This document shows positions 56,598-64,000 of a DNA stretch of 64,000 nucleotides, piece after piece; position 1 is the stretch's first letter; every line of letters starts with the position of its first letter. Both the position numbers and the translations under genes were made by a program. Source of the DNA: VRUE01 sp963805455 (GTDB taxonomy: Bacteria; Actinomycetota; Thermoleophilia; Solirubrobacterales; 70-9). The notes beneath the pieces were generated by a model. The model saw only the letters and a program-made list of their open reading frames with translations, ran no database searches and was not told the origin of the DNA. The DNA is taken from NCBI GenBank assembly GCA_963805455.1, contig CAWDUJ010000006.1, positions 62,001 through 126,000 on the forward strand, written 5' to 3'.

Positions 56598-57970
56598 TGC
56601 CAGGAGTAGTCATAGTCGGGGCCCAGTGGGGCGACGAGGGAAAGGGCAAGGTCACCGACCTGCTTGCCGAGGGCGCCGAGATGATCGTCCGCTTCCAGGG
56701 CGGCAACAACGCCGGCCACACGATCGTCCGCGACGGTGAGGAGTTCAAGTTCCACCTGATCCCCTCCGGGATCCTCTACTCCGAGAAGACCTGCGTGATC
56801 GGCAACGGGGTGGTGCTCGACCCCGCCGTCCTGCTCGAAGAGATCGACGGGCTGAAGCGGCGCGGGATTGACGTCGGCAACCTCAAGGTGTCCGCCAACG
56901 CACACCTGATCATGCCCTACCACGTGCTGCTGGACACCGCCGGCGAGGTCAAGCTCGGGAAGCTCTCGATCGGCACGACGAGGCGCGGGATCGGGCCCTG
57001 CTACGCCGACAAGGCACTGCGGCTCGGCATCCGCGTCCAGGACCTGCTCGACGAGAAGATCCTGCGGGCGAAGATCAGGGCCGCGCTCGCCACGAAGCAG
57101 CAGGCGCTGCGCGAACTCTCGGTCAGGCGCCGGAAACTTCGCCGCGAGGCCGGCGAAGAAACAGGGGATGCCAGCGGGTCCTTTGAGGACACGCCGGACC
57201 CCCGCATCGACCTGCACGCGATGACCGAGGAACACATCAGCTTCGGCCACCGCCTCGAGCCTCACATCGCCGACACCTCCCGCCTCTGCTGGGACTCGCT
57301 CGACAGCGGCGGCACGGTCCTCTTCGAGGGCGCCCAGGCGACCCTCCTCGACCTCGACCACGGGACCTATCCGTTCGTCACCTCCTCGAACCCGATCGCC
57401 GGCGCGGCGACGGTCGGCGCCGGGGTCGGGCCGACCGACATCGACGAGGTCTGGGGAGTCGCCAAGGCCTACACAACGCGGGTCGGGGCGGGGCCGTTCC
57501 CGACCGAGCTCACCGACGAGGACGGCCGCCACATGCTCGAACGCGGCCACGAGTACGGGACGACGACCGGGCGCGAGCGCCGCTGCGGCTGGATGGACCT
57601 GGTGGCGCTGCGATATGCCGTCCGCCTCAACCGGATGAGCGCCCTGACGATCACCAAGCTCGACGTCCTCAGCGGCCTCGACCCGCTGCGGGTGGCGGTC
57701 CGTTACCGCTCGAGCGAGGGTGCCGTCTTCGACCGCTTCCCGTACCACCAGTCGATCCTCCACTCGGCCGTTCCCGAGTACGAGGAGCTGCCCGGGTTCG
57801 AGGCCGACCTCACCGCCTGCCGCAGCGAGGCCGAGCTGCCGCCGCAGGCCCGCGCCTACCTCGATTACATCGCCGAGTTCGCCGGGGTTCCGATCCGGCT
57901 CGTCGGCGTCGGCCCCGATCGCGACCAGGTGATCTGGATCGGCGACGAGGTCGGCCTCCGCGCCGCCTGA
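56597..57970 (+). CDS. purA: Adenylosuccinate synthetase PurA
   Basis: The 457-aa enzyme joins IMP and aspartate using GTP in AMP synthesis. Motifs are VVIVGAQWGDEGKGKVTDLL (GTP loop), RFQGGNNAGHTIVRDG, IGTTRRGIGPCYADKALRLG, FEGAQATLLDLDHGTYPFVT and GRERRCGWMDLVALRYAV. It is about 25 residues longer than usual. The extra sequence lies near residues 180-205 (RREAGEETGDASGSFEDTPD), where it is Glu/Asp-rich. The start overlaps the leader ORF copy C stop. A TetR gene follows after 24 bp. Confidence 0.96.
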   Translation: MPGVVIVGAQWGDEGKGKVTDLLAEGAEMIVRFQGGNNAGHTIVRDGEEFKFHLIPSGILYSEKTCVIGNGVVLDPAVLLEEIDGLKRRGIDVGNLKVSANAHLIMPYHVLLDTAGEVKLGKLSIGTTRRGIGPCYADKALRLGIRVQDLLDEKILRAKIRAALATKQQALRELSVRRRKLRREAGEETGDASGSFEDTPDPRIDLHAMTEEHISFGHRLEPHIADTSRLCWDSLDSGGTVLFEGAQATLLDLDHGTYPFVTSSNPIAGAATVGAGVGPTDIDEVWGVAKAYTTRVGAGPFPTELTDEDGRHMLERGHEYGTTTGRERRCGWMDLVALRYAVRLNRMSALTITKLDVLSGLDPLRVAVRYRSSEGAVFDRFPYHQSILHSAVPEYEELPGFEADLTACRSEAELPPQARAYLDYIAEFAGVPIRLVGVGPDRDQVIWIGDEVGLRAA

Positions 57971-57994
57971 CGGGGGCTGCTCTACAGTCTTTGC

Positions 57995-58684
57995 GTGGCT
58001 TCCGGTAGACGCGCAGCTAAGACGAGCGAGCGCCTGCCAAGGGGTCGTCACGGGCTACCGCGGGAGGCGGTGACCGAATCCCAGCGGCAGCGCATCCTTC
58101 AGGCGATGATCGAGGTCGCGGCCGAGCGCGGATACCCCGAGACCAGGGTCGTCGACGTGATCGAAGTCGCCGGCGTCTCGCGCAAGACCTTCTACGAACT
58201 CTTCGCCAGCCGCGAGGACTGCTTTCTGGCCTCCTACGACCTCCTGCTCGGCAACCTCCTCGGCGACACCGCGCGCGGCTTCGAGTCGAAGCCCGGCGCG
58301 CCGTGGGCAGAGCGGGTCGCCGCCGGGCTCGGCGAGCTCCTCGATCACCTCGCCGAGCACCCCGACGAGGCGAGGTTCGCGATCGTAGAGGTCCTGGCCG
58401 CGGGGCCGAAGGCGCTCGCCCGCCGCGACGCCGCCCTGCGGCAGTTCACCGGCTTCCTCGACGCGGGCCGGGCCGAGACCTCGGTCGAGCTGCCCGGGAT
58501 CACCTCGCTCTCGCTGGCCGGCGGCGTCAACGAGCTCCTCTACAGCGAGATCCTTCACGGCGCCGCCTCGCGGCTGCCGAGCCGGCTCCCTGACCTGATG
58601 TTCTGGATCACGCTCCCGTTCCTTGGGACCGAGGGCGCCGAAGCCGAGCGCGAGCGCGTCCGGCTGACGATGACCGAGAGCTGA
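57995..58684 (+). CDS. TetR-family transcriptional regulator
   Basis: GTG 57995 gives 229 aa. The N-terminal helix-turn-helix is preceded by about 30 basic residues (RRAAKTSERLPRGRHGLPRE) and reads RILQAMIEVAAERGYPETRV, then VIEVAGVSRKTFYELFASRE. The C-terminal ligand domain has no recognisable signature. Targets are unknown; purA upstream is an unlikely target. No palindrome stands out in its promoter region. Confidence 0.9.
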   Translation: MASGRRAAKTSERLPRGRHGLPREAVTESQRQRILQAMIEVAAERGYPETRVVDVIEVAGVSRKTFYELFASREDCFLASYDLLLGNLLGDTARGFESKPGAPWAERVAAGLGELLDHLAEHPDEARFAIVEVLAAGPKALARRDAALRQFTGFLDAGRAETSVELPGITSLSLAGGVNELLYSEILHGAASRLPSRLPDLMFWITLPFLGTEGAEAERERVRLTMTES

Positions 58685-58834
58685 TTCCGGTCGTCAAGCC
58701 GCTCTTTCAGCGGACCGACGGGGTTTACGCATCAGATGCCCGCCTGTTACCTTGGCCGGTGGACGGGTAGAGGTAAAGGGCTCTACGGCCGGCCGATTGA
58801 TGGTTCGGGCACTACAAAGGAGATTAAGAGGGAT

Positions 58835-59608
58835 ATGCGCAAGCGCTTGATGTTGACACTCACCCTGGGGGCCGTCGCGGCGATCGCCTTCGCCGGTATC
58901 TCGACGGCGAGGCCAGTGGTCGTGAGCCTGGGCAACCTGGTTCTGAAGTTCGACAGCTCGGTCTCACCGAAGGCCCTGCCGAAGCACGAACTCGCACCGA
59001 TCACGTTCAAGTTGAGCGCGAACATCTCGACCAAAGACGGGAAACACCCGCCCGCGGCGAAGTCCTTCACGGGCAACCTCGACAAGAACGGCGCCCTCGA
59101 CACCAAGGGTCTCCCGGTCTGCAAGTCGGGTCAGCTCGAGGCCCGGCCCACCTCCCAGGCGGAAGCCGCTTGCAAGAAGTCCCTGATCGGCAAGGGCACC
59201 GCCAGCGCCGAGGTCGAATTCGCCGAACAGGCACCGTTCACCGCGACCGGCCCGCTGCGCGTCTTCAACGGCGGCACCAAGGGCAACAAAACCCTGGTCC
59301 TGGTCCACGTCTACGCGAACGTGCCCGCGCCGACGGCGTTCATCACCAAGGTCTTCGTGATTAAAAAGCGCAAGGGGAAGTTCGGATACCACCTCGAATC
59401 GAAGATCCCGGTCGTGGCCGGTGGTTCGGGGTCGCTGACCAACTTCTCGATCACGAACAAGAAAATGTTCAACTACAAGGGGAAGAAGCACAGCTACTTC
59501 CTCGCCAAATGCCCGACCGGCAGCCTGTTTGGCGAAGGCGAAGTCAGCTTCAGCAACGGCGACCGCCTCAAGGGCTCCGTCGTCGTGCCCTGCACACCGA
59601 AGGGCTAG
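58835..59608 (+). CDS. Secreted protein of unknown function
   Basis: ATG 58835 follows AAGGAG (58817-58822) and GAGGGAT and gives 257 aa. The signal peptide is MRKRLMLTLTLGAVAAIAFA with cleavage near STARP. The mature part is beta-rich and basic, with two cysteine pairs (PVCKSGQ, AACKKSL, LAKCPTG, VPCTPKG). No domain is recognised. The architecture looks like a family of exported proteins expanded in related genomes, an impression I cannot check. A strong terminator follows. Confidence 0.8.
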   Translation: MRKRLMLTLTLGAVAAIAFAGISTARPVVVSLGNLVLKFDSSVSPKALPKHELAPITFKLSANISTKDGKHPPAAKSFTGNLDKNGALDTKGLPVCKSGQLEARPTSQAEAACKKSLIGKGTASAEVEFAEQAPFTATGPLRVFNGGTKGNKTLVLVHVYANVPAPTAFITKVFVIKKRKGKFGYHLESKIPVVAGGSGSLTNFSITNKKMFNYKGKKHSYFLAKCPTGSLFGEGEVSFSNGDRLKGSVVVPCTPKG

Positions 59609-59646
59609 CGCTGCGGCGGCAAGAGCCGCGCAGGATTCGGATTCAG

Positions 59647-59681
59647 GAGAGGGCGGTCCTTTTGGGGCCGCCCTCTCTGTT
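59647..59681 (+). terminator. Rho-independent-like terminator
   Basis: GAGAGGGCGG (59647-59656) pairs perfectly with CCGCCCTCTC (59668-59677) around an 11-base loop, followed by TGTT. It lies 38 bp after the stop of the secreted-protein gene. A second smaller GC-rich stem precedes it. This is the clearest terminator in the window. Confidence 0.8.
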
Positions 59682-59695
59682 AGAGCGATTGGCAC

Positions 59696-59748
59696 GCGCT
59701 TCGCTCGCGGTGCGAAACTCAGATTGCGACGCTTGCTCGCTCCGCGCT
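59696..59748 (-). repeat. Diverged fourth copy (D) of the 69-bp leader element
   Basis: On the minus strand, 18 bases (59731-59748: AGCGCGGAGCGAGCAAGC) are identical to copy A, and GCGAGCGAAGCG matches its 3' part. The middle is altered, with one net base difference. In the HxlR frame the element encodes the protein's last residues (SAERASVAI) and then a stop. The downstream half is out of frame with a leader peptide. It is placed after a gene's body rather than before a gene. Confidence 0.65.
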
Positions 59749-60192
59749 GCCCGGCCCCGGCTCGACCTCGACGTCGGTCGAGTGCAGCTCCTCGCCGCAG
59801 GCCGAGCAATGCGGGACGACGTGGGTGATCTGGCCGCAGGAGCGGTGGCGGTACAGCGCCGGCGGCCCCGCCTCGCCAGCGGTCCAGCGGTCGCCCCAGG
59901 CGACCATCGCCATCAGGACGTCGACGAACTCCTGGCCCATCGCGGTCAGCGCGTACTCGTGCCGGAGCGGGCGGTCCGAGTAGGGCCGGCGCTCGAGCAT
60001 TCCGGCCTCGACCAGATGGCGTAGCCGCTCGGCGAGGACCTTGCGCGAGACCCCGAGGTCGCGCTGGATGTCGTCGAAGCGGTTGATGCCGATGTAGACG
60101 TCGCGGATCACGAGTGGGGTCCAGGGCTCGCCGGCGATCGCCAGGCTGCGGGCGATCGAGCACTGGATCTGGGCGAAGTCGGTTCGCTGCAC
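59719..60192 (-). CDS. HxlR-family regulator with C-terminal zinc-ribbon-like motif
   Basis: GTG 60192 gives 157 aa. The winged-helix domain has FAQIQCSIARSLAIAGEPWT, PLVIRDVYIGINRFDDIQRD and SRKVLAERLRHLVEAGMLER. The C-terminus has RHRSCGQ and HCSACGEEL, a possible metal or redox site. The last residues (SAERASVAI) come from the fourth copy of the repeated leader element. It is divergent from a DUF899 gene across a gap with two GTTCC-N5-GGAAC palindromes, so it very probably represses itself and that gene. Confidence 0.9.
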   Translation of the reverse strand: MQRTDFAQIQCSIARSLAIAGEPWTPLVIRDVYIGINRFDDIQRDLGVSRKVLAERLRHLVEAGMLERRPYSDRPLRHEYALTAMGQEFVDVLMAMVAWGDRWTAGEAGPPALYRHRSCGQITHVVPHCSACGEELHSTDVEVEPGPGSAERASVAI

Positions 60193-60210
60193 ACCGAGAA
60201 GGGTATCTAA

Positions 60211-60225
60211 GTTCCCTGAAGGAAC
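60211..60225. promoter_or_regulatory. Palindromic operator 1 (GTTCC-N5-GGAAC)
   Basis: The sequence is GTTCCCTGAAGGAAC. It lies 19 bp from the HxlR start. A second site with the same arms lies 34 bp away centre to centre, about three helix turns. It is a likely binding site for the adjacent HxlR dimer. Confidence 0.75.
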
Positions 60226-60244
60226 TAAAGGTGCTAGGTTCCGC

Positions 60245-60259
60245 GTTCCTTCAAGGAAC
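60245..60259. promoter_or_regulatory. Palindromic operator 2 (GTTCC-N5-GGAAC)
   Basis: The sequence is GTTCCTTCAAGGAAC, with arms identical to operator 1 but a different spacer. It lies 25 bp before the DUF899 start, where it would block that promoter. Paired sites suggest cooperative binding. Confidence 0.75.
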
Positions 60260-60284
60260 CCACAACCAAGGACGGAGGCAGATC

Positions 60285-60950
60285 ATGCAGCTACCACCGA
60301 TTGTCGGCCGGGAGGAGTGGCAGCACTCGCAGGAGGCGCTGCTGGAGAAGGAGAAGGCGGCGACCAGGGCCCGCGACGCGCTCGCCGCGGAGCGCCGGCG
60401 CCAGCCGATCACGGAGTTCTCTCCCGACCACTCCTTCGAAGGGCCCGCGGGGGCCGACCTGTCGCTGGCCGACCTCTTCGAGGGTCGGCCGCAGCTGATC
60501 CTTTACCACTTCTGGTTCCCGCCGGACGGCGACCCCTGCGGTGGCTGCTCGATGTTCACCGACCAGATCGGCCACCTCGCCCACATCAACGCCCGCGACA
60601 CGACCCTGGCGCTGGTCTCGACCGCCCCGCAGGACCAGATCGAGGCCCTGAAGCGGCGGATGGGTTGGACGATGCCCTGGTACACGCCGATCGGGGCCGA
60701 GTTCCAGGAAGCGTGCGGGACGACCGAGTACTTCGCCCTCGACGTCTTCCTCCGCGACGGCGATCGCGTCTTCCTCACCTACGCGACCAGGGGGCGTGGC
60801 GTCGAGGCGCTGGGCAGCGTCTGGACCTTCCTCGATCTGACCCCGCTCGGCCGGCAGGAGGAATGGGAGGACTCCCCGCCCGGACGCCCGCAGGGCCCCA
60901 CCTACAGTTGGTGGCGCCTCCACGACTCCTATGAGGAGACGGCATCGTGA
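60285..60950 (+). CDS. DUF899 thioredoxin-like protein
   Basis: ATG 60285 with GGAGG (60274-60278) upstream gives 221 aa. The family pattern is clear: PPIVGREEWQHSQEALLEKE, LADLFEGRPQLILYHFWFPP and a CxxC site in GDPCGGCSMFTDQIGHLAHI. LALVSTAPQDQIEALKRRMG follows. The thioredoxin-like fold suggests a redox role. With the neighbouring cysteine-bearing HxlR regulator, a redox- or electrophile-induced pair is likely. Its TGA overlaps a small ORF (GTGA). Confidence 0.9.
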   Translation: MQLPPIVGREEWQHSQEALLEKEKAATRARDALAAERRRQPITEFSPDHSFEGPAGADLSLADLFEGRPQLILYHFWFPPDGDPCGGCSMFTDQIGHLAHINARDTTLALVSTAPQDQIEALKRRMGWTMPWYTPIGAEFQEACGTTEYFALDVFLRDGDRVFLTYATRGRGVEALGSVWTFLDLTPLGRQEEWEDSPPGRPQGPTYSWWRLHDSYEETAS

Positions 60951-61075
60951 TCGCACCCCTGCCCGTCGCCCACATCGTCGGCGTCCCGGTCGAGGAGCTG
61001 CTCTCGCTGGCGCCGGCGGCCGCCGGGGTCGTCCTCGCCGCCCTCCGAGAGCGCGTCCAGCGCGCCCGGAACTAG
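60947..61075 (+). CDS. 42-residue ORF coupled to the DUF899 gene
   Basis: GTG 60947 overlaps the DUF899 stop (GTGA) and opens a 42-codon ORF (VIAPLPVAHIVGVPVEELLS, LAPAAAGVVLAALRERVQRA, RN). The product is one hydrophobic or amphipathic helix with a basic end. The coupled start and exact interlocking of its TAG with the convergent Mce stop (CTAG) support it. No homologue is recognised. Confidence 0.5.
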   Translation: MIAPLPVAHIVGVPVEELLSLAPAAAGVVLAALRERVQRARN

Positions 61076-62619
61076 CCGCCCTGTTCGAAGGTGTGCTGGT
61101 AGGTGGTAGCCGGGCGCCCGTTGCCGAAGATCGGTTCGAACGGGGCCTGTGAGTTGCAGCCGGGGGCCGGGACGGTCGTCGTGCTGTCCTGGTTGGCGAA
61201 GGCAAATTGCCGCAGGCGGAGGAAGAAGTCGTTCGCTTTGGCGACGTTCCCTTCGGTCCGTTCGTTGAACGCTTTTTCGTTCGGGGTGTTGCCGTTGAGC
61301 GAGGCCGAGAACGAGCTGCCGCACTGCCTGGTTTCGAAGCTGAGCAGGCCGGTGGCGAGCGATTTGGAGGAGCCGGGCTGGATGTAGGCGCTGGTCCGGT
61401 TCGAGGTCCGGCGGGTCGGCAGGGTCGCCAGCGAGTCGGGCGTGAACGGCCCCATCACGCGCAGGTAGTGGATCTGTTTTTCGTTCGACCCGATGTGGAG
61501 CGCGTTGGTGGCGGCGGCGACGTTCGCCATCGAGGCCGCGAGCTCGCGTTTGTACTGGCCGAGGCTGGTGATGACCGGGTTGAGGTTGCGCAGGAACGGG
61601 TCGGCCGCGCGCAGCAGCGGCGGGAACTGGTCGCGGAACAGCTTGCGCAGCGCCGGGAACCCGGTCGAGGACTCGTTGATGACCGGCAGCAGCCCCTTGA
61701 AGAAGCCTTCCGCTTCGGGCGAGAGGTTGGCGATCGCGACCAGGGTCGGCGAGAGCTCTTCGGCCGCCGGCACCAGCTGGCGCATCAGCGGGTCGGTGTT
61801 GATCGAGAAGACGCGGAGGCGGTCGAGCGTGGTCCGGAACTCGTCGAGGAAGGTCGGGAAGGCCTTGAACAGCGCTTCGATGTCCTGTTCGCGCGCCGCA
61901 GTCGTCTGGAAGACCGCGTTCGAGCTCTGGATCAGGTCGGCGAGCTGGCCGTTGCGGCCGCGGAAGGCCTGCAGCGCGGTGGCGCCGTTGCGGAACAGCG
62001 CCCGGACCGCCAGCTGCTGCGTGTCCAGCACCCGGAACAGCTGGTCGAATTCGGTCAGGGTCGGGCCGAACTGGGCGAAGGCGGCGGAGAGGTTCTGGCC
62101 CTGGCCCTCGATCGCGATCGCCGAGTTCCTCATCCATTCCTGGAAGGCGGCGCGGGTGCGGGGATCGAAGGTGCGGAAGATCTCGTCGAGCTGGACCGAC
62201 TGGGCGACGTTCGCTCTGGCAAGGGTGCCGCCGTCCTTGAGCGCGGGTTCTGAGCTGCTGCCGGGGGTGAGTTCGATGTAGGTCTCCGCTAGCAGGGTCT
62301 TGGTCCGCAGGATCGCCCGCGTGTTCTGCGGGATCGGGCCGTATTTGTCGTCGATGTCGACGGTGGCGAGCGCTTCCTGGCCGTCGGGGGCGACGTCGAT
62401 CGATTGCACTTTGCCGATCGAGACGCCGGAGATCCGAACGTCGGACTGCTGGGCCAGCTGGGTCGCCTCGCTGAACGGGATCTTGATCTCGTACGGCTTC
62501 GCTTTGAACGGAGTCGGCCCGCCGAACGTGACCCACATGAAGAGCAGAATCCCGAAGCACGAGAAGGCGAAGCCCGTGATCACGAGCAGCTGAGTTGTGC
62601 TTGGCGCCTTCTTGCTCAT
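61072..62619 (-). CDS. MCE-family (MlaD domain) protein
   Basis: The 515-aa protein has one N-terminal helix (LLVITGFAFSCFGILLFMWV). The MCE domain follows, with PFSEATQLAQQSDVRISGVS and IGKVQSIDVAPDGQEALATV, ending near ILRTKTLLAETYIELTPGSS. A long helical region (about 150-400) would form the needle-like channel of Mce assemblies, and the C-terminus is polar. Mce complexes move lipids across the envelope with a YrbE/Mkl-type ABC transporter, not in this window. Its start overlaps the previous Mce gene (ATGA). Confidence 0.92.
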   Translation of the reverse strand: MSKKAPSTTQLLVITGFAFSCFGILLFMWVTFGGPTPFKAKPYEIKIPFSEATQLAQQSDVRISGVSIGKVQSIDVAPDGQEALATVDIDDKYGPIPQNTRAILRTKTLLAETYIELTPGSSSEPALKDGGTLARANVAQSVQLDEIFRTFDPRTRAAFQEWMRNSAIAIEGQGQNLSAAFAQFGPTLTEFDQLFRVLDTQQLAVRALFRNGATALQAFRGRNGQLADLIQSSNAVFQTTAAREQDIEALFKAFPTFLDEFRTTLDRLRVFSINTDPLMRQLVPAAEELSPTLVAIANLSPEAEGFFKGLLPVINESSTGFPALRKLFRDQFPPLLRAADPFLRNLNPVITSLGQYKRELAASMANVAAATNALHIGSNEKQIHYLRVMGPFTPDSLATLPTRRTSNRTSAYIQPGSSKSLATGLLSFETRQCGSSFSASLNGNTPNEKAFNERTEGNVAKANDFFLRLRQFAFANQDSTTTVPAPGCNSQAPFEPIFGNGRPATTYQHTFEQGG

Positions 62620-64000
62620 TTGGAGTCGGGCCCGCAGTGGTAGCCGGTGGGCGATTTCGGGTCACGTGGGATCGGCGGGATTTCTTTGGCCTGCGGGATC
62701 CGGGCCGCTTCGAAGATCGTCTTCAGGTACGGGGATTTTTCGGTGATCCCTTTCGCGAGGTTGGTCCCCTCGCAGGTGATCATCGCCAGCGCCCGCTGGA
62801 CCGGGCCCGTGGAGTCCTGCAGATATCCCGCGTTGAGGTTGTGGAGCGACCAGGGCGCGTAGAAGAGGAAGCTCTCCTTCCCCTTCGGCTTGAAGGCCAG
62901 CAGGTTGAGGAAGCTGTTGAGGCCGCCGACAGCATTGCCGAACCCGGTGACCGACTTCTTGAGCGGTTCCGCGCCCTGCTTGGCGTGCATAACGACCGGC
63001 CGGATTTCGCGGGTGAAGGGCCGGATCTGGTTCTCGATCGGCCCGGTCGTCTGTTCGAAGAACCGCTCGGTGGCGCCGAACGCCGGGCCGAGGGCTTCGG
63101 CCTGCGGGATCAGGCCGAGCAGCGCCGGGCGGGCGGCGAGCGAGAGGGAGTTGGAGCTGGCAAGCGCCGATTTCAGGGTCGTCAGGGCCTGCGGGAACTC
63201 GACCAGCGCCTGCTGGATCGACTCCTGCTGGTTGGCGAAGTTGCCCAGGGCCGCCTGCGAGGAGGTGACGAAGCGTTCGATCTGGCGGTCGTGTCGGCCG
63301 AGTTCGGTGGTCAGCTGGCTGAAGTGGTGGATCGCGCCGGCCAGGGCCTGGTGCCGTTCGGCGACGACTTCGTTGAGTTTGGCGATGTAATGGGCGAAGG
63401 GCTCGAGGCGGCGGAACGCGCCGGATAGCTGGTGGGCGCGGCCGCCGATCCCCTGCGACCCGCTGGCGACCAACAGCTGCAGGTACTGCTGGGTGTCCTT
63501 GTCGAGGGTCGCCAGGAATGCATCGAGGCCGACGTTCGGCTGGGTCTGCGCGAGCGGGAAGTTGAACCCGTCTTCGACGTGCCCGGGTTTTTTGCCGGGT
63601 TCGATCTCGATCGCCATGTCGTTGAGGTTCGTTTTCGGCCGCAGCAGGAGGGTCGCGTCGGGATGGATCAGCTTCAGGTACTTCGGTTCGACGTCGAGGC
63701 CGACCACCGCGTGGCCATTTTCGAGATCGACGGTGCTGATCTTTCCGACCTTGACCCCGGCGATCACGACCGCCTGGCCCTGGCCGGGGGTGACCGCCTG
63801 GGCGCTCGTGAAGTCGGCGGTGAGGTGGGCGAAGTCTTCGCCGACCAGCGGCGCCCACGACGGCAGCGAGGCTTTCTGCTGGGCGAATACCCAGAGCGTC
63901 AGCGCGATCGCGATCAGGGTGAGGGCGATGATCGCGAGCGTGTCTTTGCCGCGGCCGCGCGACTGCCGGCTCAGCGAGGCCCGGAAGTGTTTGAAGCGGC
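62616..64000 (-). CDS. MCE-family protein (partial, 5' end outside window)
   Basis: The frame is open from the stop at 62616 to the window edge. Before the first internal ATG, the reading continues with a basic segment (SRQSRGRGKDT), a membrane helix (LAIIALTLIAIALTLWVFAQ) and the MCE domain (GQAVVIAGVKVGKISTVDLE, VGLDVEPKYLKLI, LLLRPKTNLNDMAIEIEPGK). A long helical region follows. It is a paralogue of the next gene and coupled to it. The start codon lies beyond position 64000. Confidence 0.92.
   Translation of the reverse strand, partial: RFKHFRASLSRQSRGRGKDTLAIIALTLIAIALTLWVFAQQKASLPSWAPLVGEDFAHLTADFTSAQAVTPGQGQAVVIAGVKVGKISTVDLENGHAVVGLDVEPKYLKLIHPDATLLLRPKTNLNDMAIEIEPGKKPGHVEDGFNFPLAQTQPNVGLDAFLATLDKDTQQYLQLLVASGSQGIGGRAHQLSGAFRRLEPFAHYIAKLNEVVAERHQALAGAIHHFSQLTTELGRHDRQIERFVTSSQAALGNFANQQESIQQALVEFPQALTTLKSALASSNSLSLAARPALLGLIPQAEALGPAFGATERFFEQTTGPIENQIRPFTREIRPVVMHAKQGAEPLKKSVTGFGNAVGGLNSFLNLLAFKPKGKESFLFYAPWSLHNLNAGYLQDSTGPVQRALAMITCEGTNLAKGITEKSPYLKTIFEAARIPQAKEIPPIPRDPKSPTGYHCGPDSK

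Overview
The window is GC-rich with strong third-position GC, frequent GTG/TTG starts and stop/start overlaps (ATGA, GTGA, TGATG). The gene content (SigK/RskA-type sigma pair, twin-arginine genes, Mce proteins, DUF4235, HxlR regulators, OtsA plus a TreT-like synthase, rpsF-ssb-rpsR-rplI-dnaB) points to a high-GC actinobacterium. The class Thermoleophilia (Solirubrobacterales) is the best guess, from overall resemblance only.

Layout. 1-6.4 kb: a membrane protein cut by the window edge, lipB-lipA, two small proteins sharing a DUF3592-like domain, two tRNA-Ala genes flanking an acidic protein, an IPT/PASTA surface protein and CsbD. 6.4-22.6 kb is an accessory region of surface and signalling genes with much decay. 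It holds remnants of topoisomerase IB, an internally deleted SRPBCC gene, and a four-gene secreted-protein operon (including a 1616-aa protein with an ice-binding-like domain). That operon is preceded by what reads as a c-di-GMP-I riboswitch and a 25-codon leader ORF. Next come a REC-PAS-HD-GYP c-di-GMP phosphodiesterase, a processive GT2 polysaccharide synthase, a broken GGDEF gene, a PAS-LuxR regulator, an L,D-transpeptidase remnant, a PHP protein, a secreted FGE-like protein and an RTX protein. The riboswitch, phosphodiesterase, synthase and GGDEF fossil suggest c-di-GMP control of the cell surface.

22.7-38 kb: a SigK-like sigma/anti-sigma operon fed by two ferritin-like proteins (one a Tat lipoprotein), tatA-tatC, hydrolases, a GroES-like protein, a divergent HxlR/MFS pair, a multiply frameshifted hydrolase-cyclase gene, pyrE and a complete L,D-transpeptidase. 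38-51 kb: CPBP protease and MscS sharing a start tetranucleotide, PBP1, a GT-C enzyme, a flippase-like protein, thiL with a small antisense FlgM-like gene, a two-component system with HtrA, and two trehalose synthesis genes. 51-58 kb: rpsF-ssb-rpsR-rplI, dnaB, a DnaC-like loader and purA. 58-64 kb: regulators, a secreted protein, an HxlR/DUF899 pair with two clear palindromic operators, and two Mce proteins, the last cut by the window edge.

The most unusual signal is a near-identical 69-bp element occurring three times, directly before a response regulator (45258), a TreT-like synthase (48272) and purA (56529). Each copy encodes a 22-aa peptide whose stop codon overlaps or abuts the next gene's start. 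A diverged fourth copy forms the 3' end of an HxlR gene at 59696-59748. I do not recognise this element from any described family.
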